From an uncultured Lachnospiraceae bacterium (lineage in GTDB: Bacteria > Bacillota > Clostridia > Lachnospirales > Lachnospiraceae), in the NCBI GenBank assembly GCA_947245585.1, contig CAMXPV010000031.1, positions 1-47,636 of the forward strand: a DNA stretch of 47,636 nucleotides, read 5' to 3'. The notes under the pieces are model-generated. The model worked only from the letters and a program-made list of their open reading frames with translations. It searched no databases and was not told where the DNA came from. The position numbers and the translations under genes are program-made. This document shows, piece by piece, positions 16,563 to 25,518 of this stretch (positions within the stretch are counted from its first letter, which is position 1; each line of letters begins with the position of its first letter).

Positions 16563-16601
16563 GGGCTCTTCAACCGGATATCCACATCCGTTGAAAAGCC
16601 C
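16563..16601 (-). terminator. Long inverted repeat between the 136-aa gene and radA
   Basis: Arms GGGCTTTTCAACGGAT and ATCCGGTTGAAGAGCCC on the minus strand form a 16-17-bp stem with one bulge and one G-T pair. No T-run follows, so termination is uncertain; it may instead protect the mRNA end or slow polymerase before radA. Confidence 0.5.
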
Positions 16602-16617
16602 CTCTCTCTTTGCCTGT

Positions 16618-17028
16618 CTATTTCACGATCTTTACTTCCACTTCGCCCACATTCGCGAGTTCCACGCTGATGCTCAGCTTCCCGCTCAGATTCGTTTTCA
16701 TCTCGCCCACGTTCGCTCCGTTCACATACACCGTGTATGCCGTGTCCTCCTCAAGACCAACCGTGATCTGCGCATCCTCGTCGCCTTCCACCTTGAAGGT
16801 AAGGCCGTTCTCCGTCTCCTCAAAATGATTCACACTGGTTCCCGGCTCCGACTCATAGGCAAACATACCGTTTTTCTCCAATTTTGTCAGCTCTTTGAAC
16901 GTCTTCACCTTGTACAGATTACCGCCGTGTTCGTAATCCTCCAGTTTCGCTTTAGCCGCCAGACTGTGGTTGCCAAAGCTGATTGTCCTGTCACTCTCCG
17001 CACGCAGTAACTCCTCTACTACAGCCAT
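16618..17028 (-). CDS. Conserved hypothetical protein (136 aa)
   Basis: 136 residues, GGAGG before the ATG. Starts MAVVEELLRAESDRTISFGN and is mostly beta-rich, with VKTFKELTKLEKNGMFAYES in the middle and YTVYVNGANVGEMKTNLSGK near the end. From memory, homologues in Lachnospiraceae are often labelled endosialidase, but nothing in this short acidic protein resembles a sialidase active site, so I leave the function open. It sits just downstream of clpC, probably in the same operon, with a hairpin after it. Confidence 0.75.
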   Translation of the reverse strand: MAVVEELLRAESDRTISFGNHSLAAKAKLEDYEHGGNLYKVKTFKELTKLEKNGMFAYESEPGTSVNHFEETENGLTFKVEGDEDAQITVGLEEDTAYTVYVNGANVGEMKTNLSGKLSISVELANVGEVEVKIVK

Positions 17029-17059
17029 CGTATTTTCCTCCTAAGTTATGATTTTTATT

Positions 17060-19522
17060 TTATGGCGTCTGTACCATTACCGGTTTTACTGTGAAGGTTA
17101 TTTTTTTGTTTTTCAATCCCACCGTCACCTTGTCGCCACTCTTCACCTTTCCGGCCAGAATCTCCTCGGCAAGCGCATCCTCGATCTCCGACTGGATGGC
17201 CCGCTTCATAGGTCTTGCCCCCATCTTAACATCCATATGTTTCTCAATCAGGTACTCTTTCACCGCAGGACCCACGGACAATTCAATATCCATCTGCTCC
17301 TTGCAGCGCTTTGACAAATTTTTTGCAAGCAGCGTTACAATCGCTTTCATATCATCCCTGTTCAGCGGATGAAAGACCATAATCTCGTCGATTCTGTTGA
17401 TGAATTCCGGCTTAAACAGGCGCTTGACCTCCTCCATCACATTGCCCTTCATCTTATCATAGCTCTGCTTCTCCGTCTCGGCCGCGCCGAATCCCAGATT
17501 TTTCGGGTCGATAATGCGCTGCGCCCCGGCGTTGGAGGTCATGATCAGAATGGTATTTTTAAAGCTCACCTTCCGCCCCTTGGAGTCGGTGATGTGTCCG
17601 TCATCAAGAACCTGCAAAAGCACGTTAAACACATCCGGATGGGCCTTCTCGATCTCGTCGAAAAGCACCACGGAGTAGGGATTTCTCCTAACCTTCTCGG
17701 AGAGCTGTCCTCCCTCCTCAAATCCCACGTATCCCGGCGGTGAACCGATCATCTTAGACACCGAATGTCCTTCCATATATTCCGACATATCCACGCGGAT
17801 CAAGGCATTCTCAGAACCGAACATGGCCTCGGCAAGCGCTTTTGACAGCTCCGTCTTACCCACACCGGTGGGCCCCAGAAACAGGAAGGAACCGATGGGC
17901 CGGTTGGGATCCTGTAATCCCACCCTGCCGCGGCGCATGGCCTTGGCCACTGCCACCACTGCCTCCTCCTGCCCGATCACGCGCTTGTGCAGAATGGATT
18001 CCAATTTCAAAAGACGCTCGCTCTCCTTCTCCGCAAGCTTCTTGACGGGAATCTTCGTCCACAGAGACACCACCTCTGCGATCTCGTTCTCTCCCACCAC
18101 ATAGGCGCGGTTTAACTCCTCCTGCTCAAGCCGCCTCATCAGGCGGTCATATTTTTTGATACAGCTCTCCTGCTTTTTCTTGAGCTCCGCCGCCTGTGTA
18201 AAAGCTTCCATGCGGATTGACCGCTCAATCTGTAAATCAATTCTATCTATTTCCTCTGACAGCTCCTGCAGTTTGTCCGGCTGTTTCGTCACGTGCAGGC
18301 GCACTGCCGCCGAAGCCTCGTCTATCAGATCGATGGCTTTATCCGGAAGGTTTCTGTCATTGATATAGCGGGCCGACAGCGCAACCGCCGCACTGATCGC
18401 CTCAGGGGTGATGGTAACCCGGTGATGCTCCTCATACTTGTGGGCAATCCCCCTTAAAATATCCTCTGTCTCTTCCAGGGTAGGCTCCTCCACCGTCACC
18501 GGATGGAATCTTCTCTCCAGGGCGGCATCCTTCTCCACGTATTTGCGGTACTCCGCAATGGTGGTGGCGCCGATCAGTTGAATTTCCCCTCTTGCAAGGG
18601 AAGGTTTCAAGATGTTGGAAGCGTCGATCGCGCCCTCCGCGCCGCCTGCCCCGATGATGGTGTGCATCTCATCCAGAAAGAGGATGATATTGCCGTCATC
18701 AATCACCTCTTTGATCACCTTTTTGATGCGCTCCTCGAATTCACCGCGGTATTTGCTTCCCGCCACCATGCCCGAAAGATCCAAGGTCAAAAGTCTCTTA
18801 TTCTGTACGGTAAAGGGTACGTCACCCGTCACAATCCTGGCTGCAAGGCCTTCCACCACAGCAGTTTTACCCACGCCCGGTTCTCCCACCAGACAGGGAT
18901 TGTTTTTCGTGCGCCGGGAAAGAATCTGCACCACCCTTGTGATTTCATCTTCCCTGCCGATCACAGGGTCAAGCTTCCCCTCTCTTGCAAGGGCCGTCAA
19001 ATCCCTGCTGTAATGGTCAAGGGTCGAGGTGCCCCCCTTCTTCTTATTCTGTTTTCTGCCCAGATCCTCCTTGTAGAGCGCACCGTCCTCGCCCATGGCA
19101 ACCAATACGTCCACATACAGCTTCTGCACGGAGATACCCATGGTATTCAACAGTCTGACCGCCACATTCTCGCCCTCTTTTAAGAGCGCCAACAAAATAT
19201 GTTCCGTCCCCGTCTTCTCACTGCGGAACCGTTCCGCCTGTCTGTGCGCCTCCTCCAAAATCGCCTGTGCACGCGGAGAATAGCCGTCCCGCTCCGCGAT
19301 CAGCACGGAAGTCTCCGGCACAATCAAATCCTTGATCATTTCCTTTAACTGTAAAACATCCACGCCGTTATTCAGAAGCACGGTGGCCGCAACGCCTGTA
19401 TTCTCCCGCAAAAGTCCAAGCAGGATATGTTCGCTTCCCACATAACTCTGCCGCAGGCTTCTGGCTGCCCGTTCCGCAAGCGCGAGGGCTGCCTTCGCCT
19501 TATCCGTAAATTGTGGCTGCAT
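17060..19522 (-). CDS. clpC: ClpC-type AAA+ chaperone of Clp protease
   Basis: 820 residues, full length. Two N-domain repeats (AEHILLGLL-type: GSEHILLGLLRENTGVAATV and GTEHILLALLKEGENVAVRL), D1 ATPase with Walker A GEPGVGKT and LFLDEMHTI, a middle coiled segment (about 400-480), D2 ATPase with Walker A GPTGVGKT and sensor region, and GARPMKRAIQSEIEDALAEE at the end. ClpC unfolds proteins for ClpP and in Firmicutes controls stress and sporulation factors. Its ATG follows the GntR stop with no gap (TAA then ATG). No ctsR, mcsA or mcsB is beside it, unlike the common Firmicutes order. Confidence 0.95.
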   Translation of the reverse strand: MQPQFTDKAKAALALAERAARSLRQSYVGSEHILLGLLRENTGVAATVLLNNGVDVLQLKEMIKDLIVPETSVLIAERDGYSPRAQAILEEAHRQAERFRSEKTGTEHILLALLKEGENVAVRLLNTMGISVQKLYVDVLVAMGEDGALYKEDLGRKQNKKKGGTSTLDHYSRDLTALAREGKLDPVIGREDEITRVVQILSRRTKNNPCLVGEPGVGKTAVVEGLAARIVTGDVPFTVQNKRLLTLDLSGMVAGSKYRGEFEERIKKVIKEVIDDGNIILFLDEMHTIIGAGGAEGAIDASNILKPSLARGEIQLIGATTIAEYRKYVEKDAALERRFHPVTVEEPTLEETEDILRGIAHKYEEHHRVTITPEAISAAVALSARYINDRNLPDKAIDLIDEASAAVRLHVTKQPDKLQELSEEIDRIDLQIERSIRMEAFTQAAELKKKQESCIKKYDRLMRRLEQEELNRAYVVGENEIAEVVSLWTKIPVKKLAEKESERLLKLESILHKRVIGQEEAVVAVAKAMRRGRVGLQDPNRPIGSFLFLGPTGVGKTELSKALAEAMFGSENALIRVDMSEYMEGHSVSKMIGSPPGYVGFEEGGQLSEKVRRNPYSVVLFDEIEKAHPDVFNVLLQVLDDGHITDSKGRKVSFKNTILIMTSNAGAQRIIDPKNLGFGAAETEKQSYDKMKGNVMEEVKRLFKPEFINRIDEIMVFHPLNRDDMKAIVTLLAKNLSKRCKEQMDIELSVGPAVKEYLIEKHMDVKMGARPMKRAIQSEIEDALAEEILAGKVKSGDKVTVGLKNKKITFTVKPVMVQTP

Positions 19523-19906
19523 TTATTCTCTCATTCCTTTCCCATATTCCTCATAAATCTCATCTATAAGAGCATGCACTTCTTCACCGGAAATATTCTT
19601 ACAGCTTGCTTTGGCCAACGTAACCAACAGATCTTCCCTGATCTCCTCAAGGGCCTGCATCTTGTCAATGTCCACAGCCACCATCACGCCTCTTCTGCGG
19701 TCCACCTTGACATAGCCTTCCTGTTTTAAGACCGCATACGCCTTGTTGACCGTGTGCATATTGACACCGATTGTATCCGCCAACTGTCTGACCGAAGGAA
19801 GCATATCCCCCTCCTGAAACCGGGATGATGCGATTCCCATGATGATCTGATCACGCAGCTGCATATAAATCGCCTGATCGCTGTTAAAATCTATCTCGAT
19901 AAGCAT
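19523..19906 (-). CDS. GntR-family (YtrA-type) transcriptional regulator
   Basis: 127 residues. N-terminal winged helix: QAIYMQLRDQIIMGIASS, MLPSVRQLADTIGVNMHTVN (recognition helix) and YVKVDRRRGVMVA (wing). The C-terminal part is only about 45 residues (KMQALEEIREDLLVTLAKAS), typical of the short YtrA subfamily, which usually controls transport or stress operons. The stop abuts the clpC start, so it probably regulates its own clpC operon; that is inference. It starts 18 bp after the SH3 gene. Confidence 0.88.
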   Translation of the reverse strand: MLIEIDFNSDQAIYMQLRDQIIMGIASSRFQEGDMLPSVRQLADTIGVNMHTVNKAYAVLKQEGYVKVDRRRGVMVAVDIDKMQALEEIREDLLVTLAKASCKNISGEEVHALIDEIYEEYGKGMRE

Positions 19907-19924
19907 ATCGCACTTCCCCGTTCT

Positions 19925-21355
19925 CTATTTCAGATCCTTATCATCCATATTCAAAAATTCAAATTCAAACTCATCATCATCCAGAAGGAAGTTTTTTGCT
20001 TTGCGCCCTTTTGCAGGTCTGGCAGTTTCCCTTGCATCCGGCTCCTCCTCATAGGAGACTTCCCGCCGTTTGCGTTCCGGTCTGTCCGCCTTTCCCCTTG
20101 CGCCGGGCTCCGCCTCCTCACGCCTGCGGGGTCTGCGCTCTTCCTCCTCGCTGCGCCTGCGGGGCCTGCGCTCTTCCTCCTCCTCGCCGCGCCTGCGGGG
20201 CCTGCGCTCTTCCTCTTCTGATGTTCTGCGCCTTGGCTGTCTCTCTTCTGTTTCCTTTGCCCGCTCTCTTCCCGCGCTTCTCCTGCCTGAGGACTCCTCT
20301 TCCTCGTCCTCATCTTCGTCGTCCTCATCGTACTCTTCGTAGTAAGCGTCCCGCAGCTTAAAGGCCATAATGATGACCGCGATCAGCGCGATAGCCAAAA
20401 GAACCCCAAGCACCACGATCACAATGCGCTGCTTGACAATCGCACCCGTGTCCTCCGTGTTTCCAAGCGCCTGCGCATAGGATGCCTCCAAAAGCGGCAC
20501 AAGCTTCTGCTTCTGTTCCGTCACATTATCACAGATATACCAAACCTGCTGCCCCTCGGAGTCAGTCTCTATCCTGAGCTCATAGTCATTGTTCGGTGTC
20601 GGCTCCTCCACGGGCGGCTCCTCCTCCGCAGGCGGTTCCTCCACGGGCTCCTCCTCCACCGGAAGCATCTCGCCCAGGTCCAGCAGATCCGAGCGGATAT
20701 ACCCAGTCTTCTCCGAACCGTTTGCCCCCGTAAACGTAACGTAATACCATGTCTTGCTGTCACTTCCCTCGGACTTCCCGCTCACCACCACCTGGGTGCC
20801 GGAAGGAATGGAATCTACCGGATTGTTGGAGGTAGACGGATCGGGGCGCACCTTCGCCGACTGCACCTTGATGCTTGCATACTGCTTTGGCATCTCCTCC
20901 TGGGCCTGCACCTGCGCGCCGCCGGAAGCAGAACTCTCCCCTCCGGCAGGCTCCGCCGCATCCTGTCCTCCACCGTCACCGGAAGAGGCCTCCGAACCAC
21001 CGTCCGATGAGGGCGCGGAAACGGTGGGGATCTCCTCGTCACCCTTCGCCTCCACCATATCGGCGCGCACATAACCCAAAGTATCACCCTGCACATATAC
21101 CTGATACCAGGTAACGCCGGAAACATCGACCTTTCCCCGAATCGAAATCTCTTTCCCACCGGTCGTACTGCCAACCACTTCACTGTCCTGACTGGGTTCT
21201 TTTCTGATATTGACGGAACTGGGCTTCACAGTGCCCGTGGGCTCTGCCCGGCTCACCATCGGATGACTCCACACAAGGAAAAACGCCGCTCCCAAAACAG
21301 CAGCCATTCTCACTGCATGTCTTCCTCTTATCCGCTCGCTCTTTTGCATTTTCAT
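19925..21355 (-). CDS. Secreted/membrane SH3-domain protein with Arg/Glu-repeat tail
   Basis: 476 residues. N-terminal signal-type hydrophobic stretch (about 17-37), two bacterial SH3b domains (about 39-102 with SSVNIRKEPSQDSEVVG; about 158-226 with AKVRPDPSTSNNPVDSIPSG), a Ser/Gly linker between them, an acidic Pro/Glu segment (231-254) and one membrane helix (311-332, IVIVVLGVLLAIALIAVIIM). The cytosolic tail is very acidic, then has four RRPRRR/RQPRRR blocks separated by EEEE, ending in DEFEFEFLNMDDKDLK. SH3b domains usually bind peptidoglycan. The predicted topology puts them outside and the charged tail inside, suggesting a wall-to-cytosol connector. AGAGGAG precedes the ATG. Confidence 0.82.
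   Translation of the reverse strand: MKMQKSERIRGRHAVRMAAVLGAAFFLVWSHPMVSRAEPTGTVKPSSVNIRKEPSQDSEVVGSTTGGKEISIRGKVDVSGVTWYQVYVQGDTLGYVRADMVEAKGDEEIPTVSAPSSDGGSEASSGDGGGQDAAEPAGGESSASGGAQVQAQEEMPKQYASIKVQSAKVRPDPSTSNNPVDSIPSGTQVVVSGKSEGSDSKTWYYVTFTGANGSEKTGYIRSDLLDLGEMLPVEEEPVEEPPAEEEPPVEEPTPNNDYELRIETDSEGQQVWYICDNVTEQKQKLVPLLEASYAQALGNTEDTGAIVKQRIVIVVLGVLLAIALIAVIIMAFKLRDAYYEEYDEDDEDEDEEEESSGRRSAGRERAKETEERQPRRRTSEEEERRPRRRGEEEEERRPRRRSEEEERRPRRREEAEPGARGKADRPERKRREVSYEEEPDARETARPAKGRKAKNFLLDDDEFEFEFLNMDDKDLK
20110..20235 (-). repeat. Short coding repeats (RRPRRR-EEEE)
   Basis: Four near-copies of a unit of about 36-39 bp, coding RQPRRRTSEEEE, RRPRRRGEEEEE, RRPRRRSEEEE and RRPRRREE, in the tail of the SH3 protein. 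Copy number could vary by slippage. Confidence 0.75.
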
Positions 21356-21397
21356 TCTTTTCTCCTCTGCTGTAAGTGGTTAGAAGTACTTCTCACA

Positions 21398-21883
21398 CTA
21401 TTCCCATGTAAAACGCTTCGACCCGTCCTCGCCTTTACGCCGTTCTGTACTGTAACCGAACGTGTCGTCGCGATGTCTCGATTTCCTTGCCATATCTTCC
21501 AACTCTCTGTGATGCGCCGTCTCGCACTTGGGGCAAAACCGTCCCCAACGGATCGCCGCGCCGCATATCTCGCAGCGCAGAAAGAAAGTGGAATTGGGCG
21601 CGATCTCAAGTCTCGCCTCTTTTAACATATCCCTGATGGATTTCTGGCTCACGCCGGTAGCCTTGGATGCCTGCGCCGCATTGGCTCCCATGTGCTTTTC
21701 GATATAATTGCGCACCTTTCCGTAATCGTCATAATCCAGATAACCACACTTTTCGCACTGATATTCCCCAACACCCTTAAAAACCATAACACCGCCGCAC
21801 TCATTACAGTAAGTCGGCCTGTTATAGGTGTTGATCTCACTAAGTTCCTTCTTGAGCATTTCAATTCGCTCTTCTCTGCTCAC
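21398..21883 (-). CDS. Zinc-ribbon/HTH protein (YvyF-like)
   Basis: 161 residues from a GTG with AAGGGG upstream. Two zinc-ribbon pairs: CNECGGVMVFKGVGEYQCEKCG (split: CNECGG and CEKCGYLDYDDYG, about 22-49) and CEICGAAIRWGRFCPKC (about 104-120). Between them is a helix-turn-helix-like stretch (MGANAAQASKATGVSQKSIR). The layout resembles TIGR03826/YvyF proteins found near flagellar genes in bacilli, but here it lies between purD and the SH3 gene, so a flagellar role should not be assumed. A DNA- or RNA-associated role is possible. Confidence 0.72.
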   Translation of the reverse strand: MSREERIEMLKKELSEINTYNRPTYCNECGGVMVFKGVGEYQCEKCGYLDYDDYGKVRNYIEKHMGANAAQASKATGVSQKSIRDMLKEARLEIAPNSTFFLRCEICGAAIRWGRFCPKCETAHHRELEDMARKSRHRDDTFGYSTERRKGEDGSKRFTWE

Positions 21884-21927
21884 AGAATCATCCCCTTCCC
21901 CGGTTGGACGCTTCCGCGCCCGCTTTT

Positions 21928-21946
21928 GAGAATGCCGCGCATTCTC
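21928..21946 (-). terminator. Hairpin after purD
   Basis: GAGAATGC, loop GCG, GCATTCTC: an 8-bp perfect stem just after the purD stop. It has no T-run on the minus strand, so it is at best a weak or processing hairpin. Confidence 0.35.
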
Positions 21947-21956
21947 CTCGTTTCAT

Positions 21957-23228
21957 CTACGCCTCGTCTATGGCTTTTCCGATGTCATGCCTCATAAACT
22001 GATGATCGAAATGCACCCATTTCGTCGCCTCGTAGGCGTTCGCACGGGCCTCCTGCAGCGTCCCGCCCTTGGCCGTAACGCCAAGCACCCGGCCGCCGTT
22101 TGTGACGATTTTGCCGTCCGCCATCTTTGTCCCCGCATGGAAACAGTAGTATCCGTCTTTGTCCGCAAAGTTTTCCAACCCGGTAATCTCAAATCCTTTT
22201 TCGTAGGACACCGGATATCCCTCAGATGCCAGAACCACGCAGACCGCCGCATTATCCTCGAAGACAAGATCCAACTGATCGAGATGCCCGTCGATGCACG
22301 CCTCCGCCACGTCAATAATGTCATTTTTCATACGCGGCAGCACCACCTGCGCTTCGGGATCTCCAAAGCGGGCATTGTATTCAAGCACCTTCGGCCCATC
22401 CTCCGTCAGCATCAGGCCGAAGAAAATCACTCCCTTAAACGGTCTTCCCTCCGCCGCCATAGCGTCCACGGTAGCCTGATAGATATGCTCACGGCAAAAG
22501 GCGTCCACCTCGTCGGTATAGAAGGGGCTTGGCGAAAACGTTCCCATACCGCCGGTATTGAGTCCCTGATCGCCGTCCAGGGCCCGCTTGTGATCCTGGG
22601 CGGAAGACATGATCTTAATCGTCCTGCCGTCCACGAAGGAGAGAACGGAAACCTCCCGTCCCGTCATAAATTCTTCGATTACCATGCGGTTGCCAGCCGC
22701 CCCGAACTTTTTATCCTCCATGATGGTGCGCACGCCCTCTTTTGCTTCCTCAAGGGTTTCACAGATCAGCACACCCTTCCCCAGAGCAAGGCCGTCCGCC
22801 TTTAAGACCACCGGCATCTTCGCGGTCTCCAGATAGGCAAGAGCCTTCTGCGGATCGTCGAAATTCTCATAGGCCGCCGTAGGGATATGGTATTTTTTCA
22901 TCAGATCTTTGGAAAAAGCTTTGCTGCCCTCCAGAATCGCCGCGTTCTTGCGGGGGCCGAACACCCGCAGCCCCGCCGCCTCCATCTCATCTACAAGGCC
23001 GCCTACAAGCGGGTCGTCCATGCCTACGATCGTCAGGTCAACAGCCTTCTCTTTGGCAAATGCCACCAGCTTATCAAACTCCATCGCGCCGATGGGCACG
23101 CACTCCGCGATCTGTCCGATCCCCGCATTCCCCGGCGCGCAATAGATTTTATCCGCTCTCGGGCTCTTTGCCACGGCCGCCGCAATCGCATGTTCCCGGC
23201 CGCCGCTTCCCACAATTAAAACTTTCAT
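21957..23228 (-). CDS. purD: Phosphoribosylamine--glycine ligase
   Basis: 423 residues from MKVLIVGSGGREHAIAAAVA; AAGGAA precedes it, and the 17 extra residues of the longer frame are not typical. ATP-grasp enzyme: N-domain GSGGREHA, then KAFSKDLMKKYHIPTAAYE, ADGLALGKGV, glycine-site EYNARFGDPEAQV (about 285-297) and a C-terminal domain. It catalyses step two of IMP synthesis (PRA + glycine + ATP to GAR). Last gene of purE-purM-purN-purD. Confidence 0.96.
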   Translation of the reverse strand: MKVLIVGSGGREHAIAAAVAKSPRADKIYCAPGNAGIGQIAECVPIGAMEFDKLVAFAKEKAVDLTIVGMDDPLVGGLVDEMEAAGLRVFGPRKNAAILEGSKAFSKDLMKKYHIPTAAYENFDDPQKALAYLETAKMPVVLKADGLALGKGVLICETLEEAKEGVRTIMEDKKFGAAGNRMVIEEFMTGREVSVLSFVDGRTIKIMSSAQDHKRALDGDQGLNTGGMGTFSPSPFYTDEVDAFCREHIYQATVDAMAAEGRPFKGVIFFGLMLTEDGPKVLEYNARFGDPEAQVVLPRMKNDIIDVAEACIDGHLDQLDLVFEDNAAVCVVLASEGYPVSYEKGFEITGLENFADKDGYYCFHAGTKMADGKIVTNGGRVLGVTAKGGTLQEARANAYEATKWVHFDHQFMRHDIGKAIDEA

Positions 23229-23253
23229 CGTCTCTTGTTTCCTTCCTGCTATT

Positions 23254-23880
23254 CTATTCCACAACAGTGACCCGGCCATTTTCCACTTTTACCTGTCCGG
23301 CCGCGATCAGGTTAATGCACCATGGCAAAATCACCCACTCTGCTTCCTCCATCACCCTTTTTTGCAAAACCTCAGGTGTGTCGCCGTCATATACTTCCAC
23401 GGCCTTCTGCATAATAATAGGCCCCGCGTCCATGTCCTCGTTTACAAAGTGCACCGTGGCCCCGGTGATCTTCACGCCCCTTGCAAGGGCTGCCTCATGT
23501 ACCCTTAAGCCATAGTATCCCGTGCCGCTAAATGCAGGAATCAGCGCCGGATGTACATTGATAATCCGGTTTTCGTACCGTTTTATCATCTTCTCCGGCA
23601 CCTTTACCATAAAGCCGGCCAATACAATCAAATCAGGAGCGGCCTCCTCCACACAGCCAAGCAGCGCGTCCTCAAACAGCTCCCTGCTTTCATACTTTTT
23701 CGGCGACACACATACCCCTTCAATCCCTGCGCGCTTCGCCCTCTCCAGTGCATAAGCGCCCGGGTTATTGCTCACCACCTTCACAATCTCCGTATTGCAG
23801 ACCGCGCCGCGCGCTATGCCGTCAATAATCGCCTGTAAATTGGTACCTCCTCCTGATACACATACCACTACTCTGAGCAT
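23254..23880 (-). CDS. purN: Phosphoribosylglycinamide formyltransferase
   Basis: 208 residues. Starts MLRVVVCVSGGGTNLQAIID with the GAR phosphate loop, has the formyl-transfer motif NVHPALIPAFSGTGYYG (catalytic Asn-His) and ITGATVHFVNEDMDAGPII with the catalytic Asp. It uses 10-formyl-tetrahydrofolate to formylate GAR, step three of IMP synthesis. AGGAGG precedes the ATG. It lies between purM and purD. Confidence 0.96.
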   Translation of the reverse strand: MLRVVVCVSGGGTNLQAIIDGIARGAVCNTEIVKVVSNNPGAYALERAKRAGIEGVCVSPKKYESRELFEDALLGCVEEAAPDLIVLAGFMVKVPEKMIKRYENRIINVHPALIPAFSGTGYYGLRVHEAALARGVKITGATVHFVNEDMDAGPIIMQKAVEVYDGDTPEVLQKRVMEEAEWVILPWCINLIAAGQVKVENGRVTVVE

Positions 23881-23889
23881 TTCTTCCTC

Positions 23890-24915
23890 CTATGCGAAGA
23901 GTACCTCATGACCTCCGTCTACCGTTTCACCGACGATCCATGCCTTCTCTCCGGCCTCTCGCAACGCTTCCACCGTCCTGTCAGCCTGATCGGCATCCAC
24001 GGCCAGCATCATGCCAATTCCCATATTATATGTATTGTACATCATTTTTTCTTCCAGGCCGCCGGTCTTTTGCAGAAGTGCAAAGACAGGAGGCGTCTCA
24101 AAGCTGCCTTTTTTCACCTTTGCCGACATGCCATCCGGGAGCATTCTTGGAATGTTCTCGTAAAAACCGCCGCCGGTAATATGGCTGCATCCCTTAACGG
24201 TAACGCCTGCCGCCTTCACCGCCTGCAGCGCTTTCACATAAATTCTGGTAGGCGTAAGCAGCGTCTCCCCAAGGGTTGCCCCCAGTTCATCATGATAGAC
24301 GGAAAGGGTTTCCTTCGTCACGGCAAACACTTTCCTGATCAGAGAAAAGCCATTGCTGTGCACCCCCGATGACGCAATGCCGACCAACACGTCGCCGGGC
24401 TTAATATTCGCCCCTGTAATCAGATCCTTTTCCTCGGCCACGCCCACCGCAAAGCCGGCCAGATCATACTCCCCCTCCGGCATCAATCCCGGATGTTCCG
24501 CCGTCTCTCCGCCAACCAGAGCGGCCCCTGCCTGTTTGCAGCCCTCCGCCACACCTTTCACGATAGCCGCAATCTTTTCCGGATAGTTTTTTCCGCAGGC
24601 AATATAATCCAGGAAAAACAGTGGCTCCGCACCCGCGCACACCACATCGTTGACGCACATGGCCACACAGTCAATTCCCACCGTGTCATGTTTGTCCATC
24701 AGAAAGGCCAGTTGAATCTTTGTGCCCACGCCGTCCGTTCCGGACAGAAGCACCGGCTTTTCCATCTGTTTGATCTTCTCCAGGGAGAAAGCCCCCGAAA
24801 ATCCGCCGATCCCGCCAAGCACCTCCGGCCTCATCGTCCCCTTTACATACTGCTTCATCAATTCCACAGAACGGTAACCCGCCTCAATATCCACACCCGC
24901 TGTCTTATAATCCAT
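23890..24915 (-). CDS. purM: Phosphoribosylformylglycinamidine cyclo-ligase (AIR synthase)
   Basis: 341 residues from [20 protein letters not shown], with GGAGGG just upstream. Conserved stretches: [50 protein letters not shown] and [15 protein letters not shown]. It makes AIR from FGAM with ATP, step five of IMP synthesis. Ends 10 bp before purN. Confidence 0.96.
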   Translation of the reverse strand: MDYKTAGVDIEAGYRSVELMKQYVKGTMRPEVLGGIGGFSGAFSLEKIKQMEKPVLLSGTDGVGTKIQLAFLMDKHDTVGIDCVAMCVNDVVCAGAEPLFFLDYIACGKNYPEKIAAIVKGVAEGCKQAGAALVGGETAEHPGLMPEGEYDLAGFAVGVAEEKDLITGANIKPGDVLVGIASSGVHSNGFSLIRKVFAVTKETLSVYHDELGATLGETLLTPTRIYVKALQAVKAAGVTVKGCSHITGGGFYENIPRMLPDGMSAKVKKGSFETPPVFALLQKTGGLEEKMMYNTYNMGIGMMLAVDADQADRTVEALREAGEKAWIVGETVDGGHEVLFA

Positions 24916-24944
24916 GTTTCCCTCCATCTCAGAGTATTTTTACC

Positions 24945-25454
24945 TTATGCCTTTAAATAGGTCTTGTATCCGACCTCCTGCAGCCTTGCGTCCTTCTCCT
25001 GCACGCTCTCTTTCAGACTCTGCGCATACTTCTTCACCCGCTCCAAAAGAGCCGGATCCGAAACGGCCAGTATCTTCGCCGCAAGAATTCCCGCATTCTG
25101 CCCGCCGCCAATGGCCACTGTGGCCACCGGAATACCCGATGGCATCTGTACAATGGAATAGAGGGAATCCACCCCGCCCAAATCCGAAGTCTTCATGGGC
25201 ACGCCGATCACCGGCATGGGGAAAATCGCCGCACACATGCCCGGCAGATGAGCCGCCTTTCCGGCCCCCGCGATAATCACTTTAAATCCCTTCGCCTCCG
25301 CACCCTTCGCATATTCAAAGAACACGTCCGGCTCCCTGTGGGCGGAAATAATCGTCATCTCATAAGAGATGCCAAGCTCCTCCAAAATGTCCGCCGCCTT
25401 CGCCATGACAGGCATATCCGAATCGCTGCCCATCACAATGCCTACCTGTGCCAT
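24945..25454 (-). CDS. purE: N5-carboxyaminoimidazole ribonucleotide mutase
   Basis: 169 residues from MAQVGIVMGSDSDMPVMAKA, with AGGAGG 9 bases upstream; the frame from 25475 is longer but has no ribosome site. Class I PurE signature: GSDSD, ISAHREPD (catalytic His) and GAGKAAHLPGM. It converts N5-CAIR to CAIR. No purK is nearby. First gene of the operon, with its own promoter at 25511-25539. Confidence 0.96.
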   Translation of the reverse strand: MAQVGIVMGSDSDMPVMAKAADILEELGISYEMTIISAHREPDVFFEYAKGAEAKGFKVIIAGAGKAAHLPGMCAAIFPMPVIGVPMKTSDLGGVDSLYSIVQMPSGIPVATVAIGGGQNAGILAAKILAVSDPALLERVKKYAQSLKESVQEKDARLQEVGYKTYLKA

Positions 25455-25505
25455 TCGCAAAACCCTCCTAACCACAACATCTTGTATGAAAACAAACTTT
25501 CTTAA

Positions 25506-25518
25506 AGTACAGTGTACT
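25506..25518. promoter_or_regulatory. Candidate operator over the purE -10
   Basis: Perfect inverted repeat AGTACA-G-TGTACT on the plus strand. It covers the -10 hexamer, a position where a bound dimeric repressor would block initiation. It is not the Bacillus PurBox sequence. Confidence 0.45.

Noticed and set aside
19996..20361. Plus-strand Ser/Arg/Pro-rich frames
   Set aside because: Shadows of the RRPRRR repeat of the SH3 protein; no start signal and skewed composition.
23520..25300. Plus-strand frames across the purine operon
   Set aside because: Mirror frames of conserved enzymes; none shows a motif or ribosome site.
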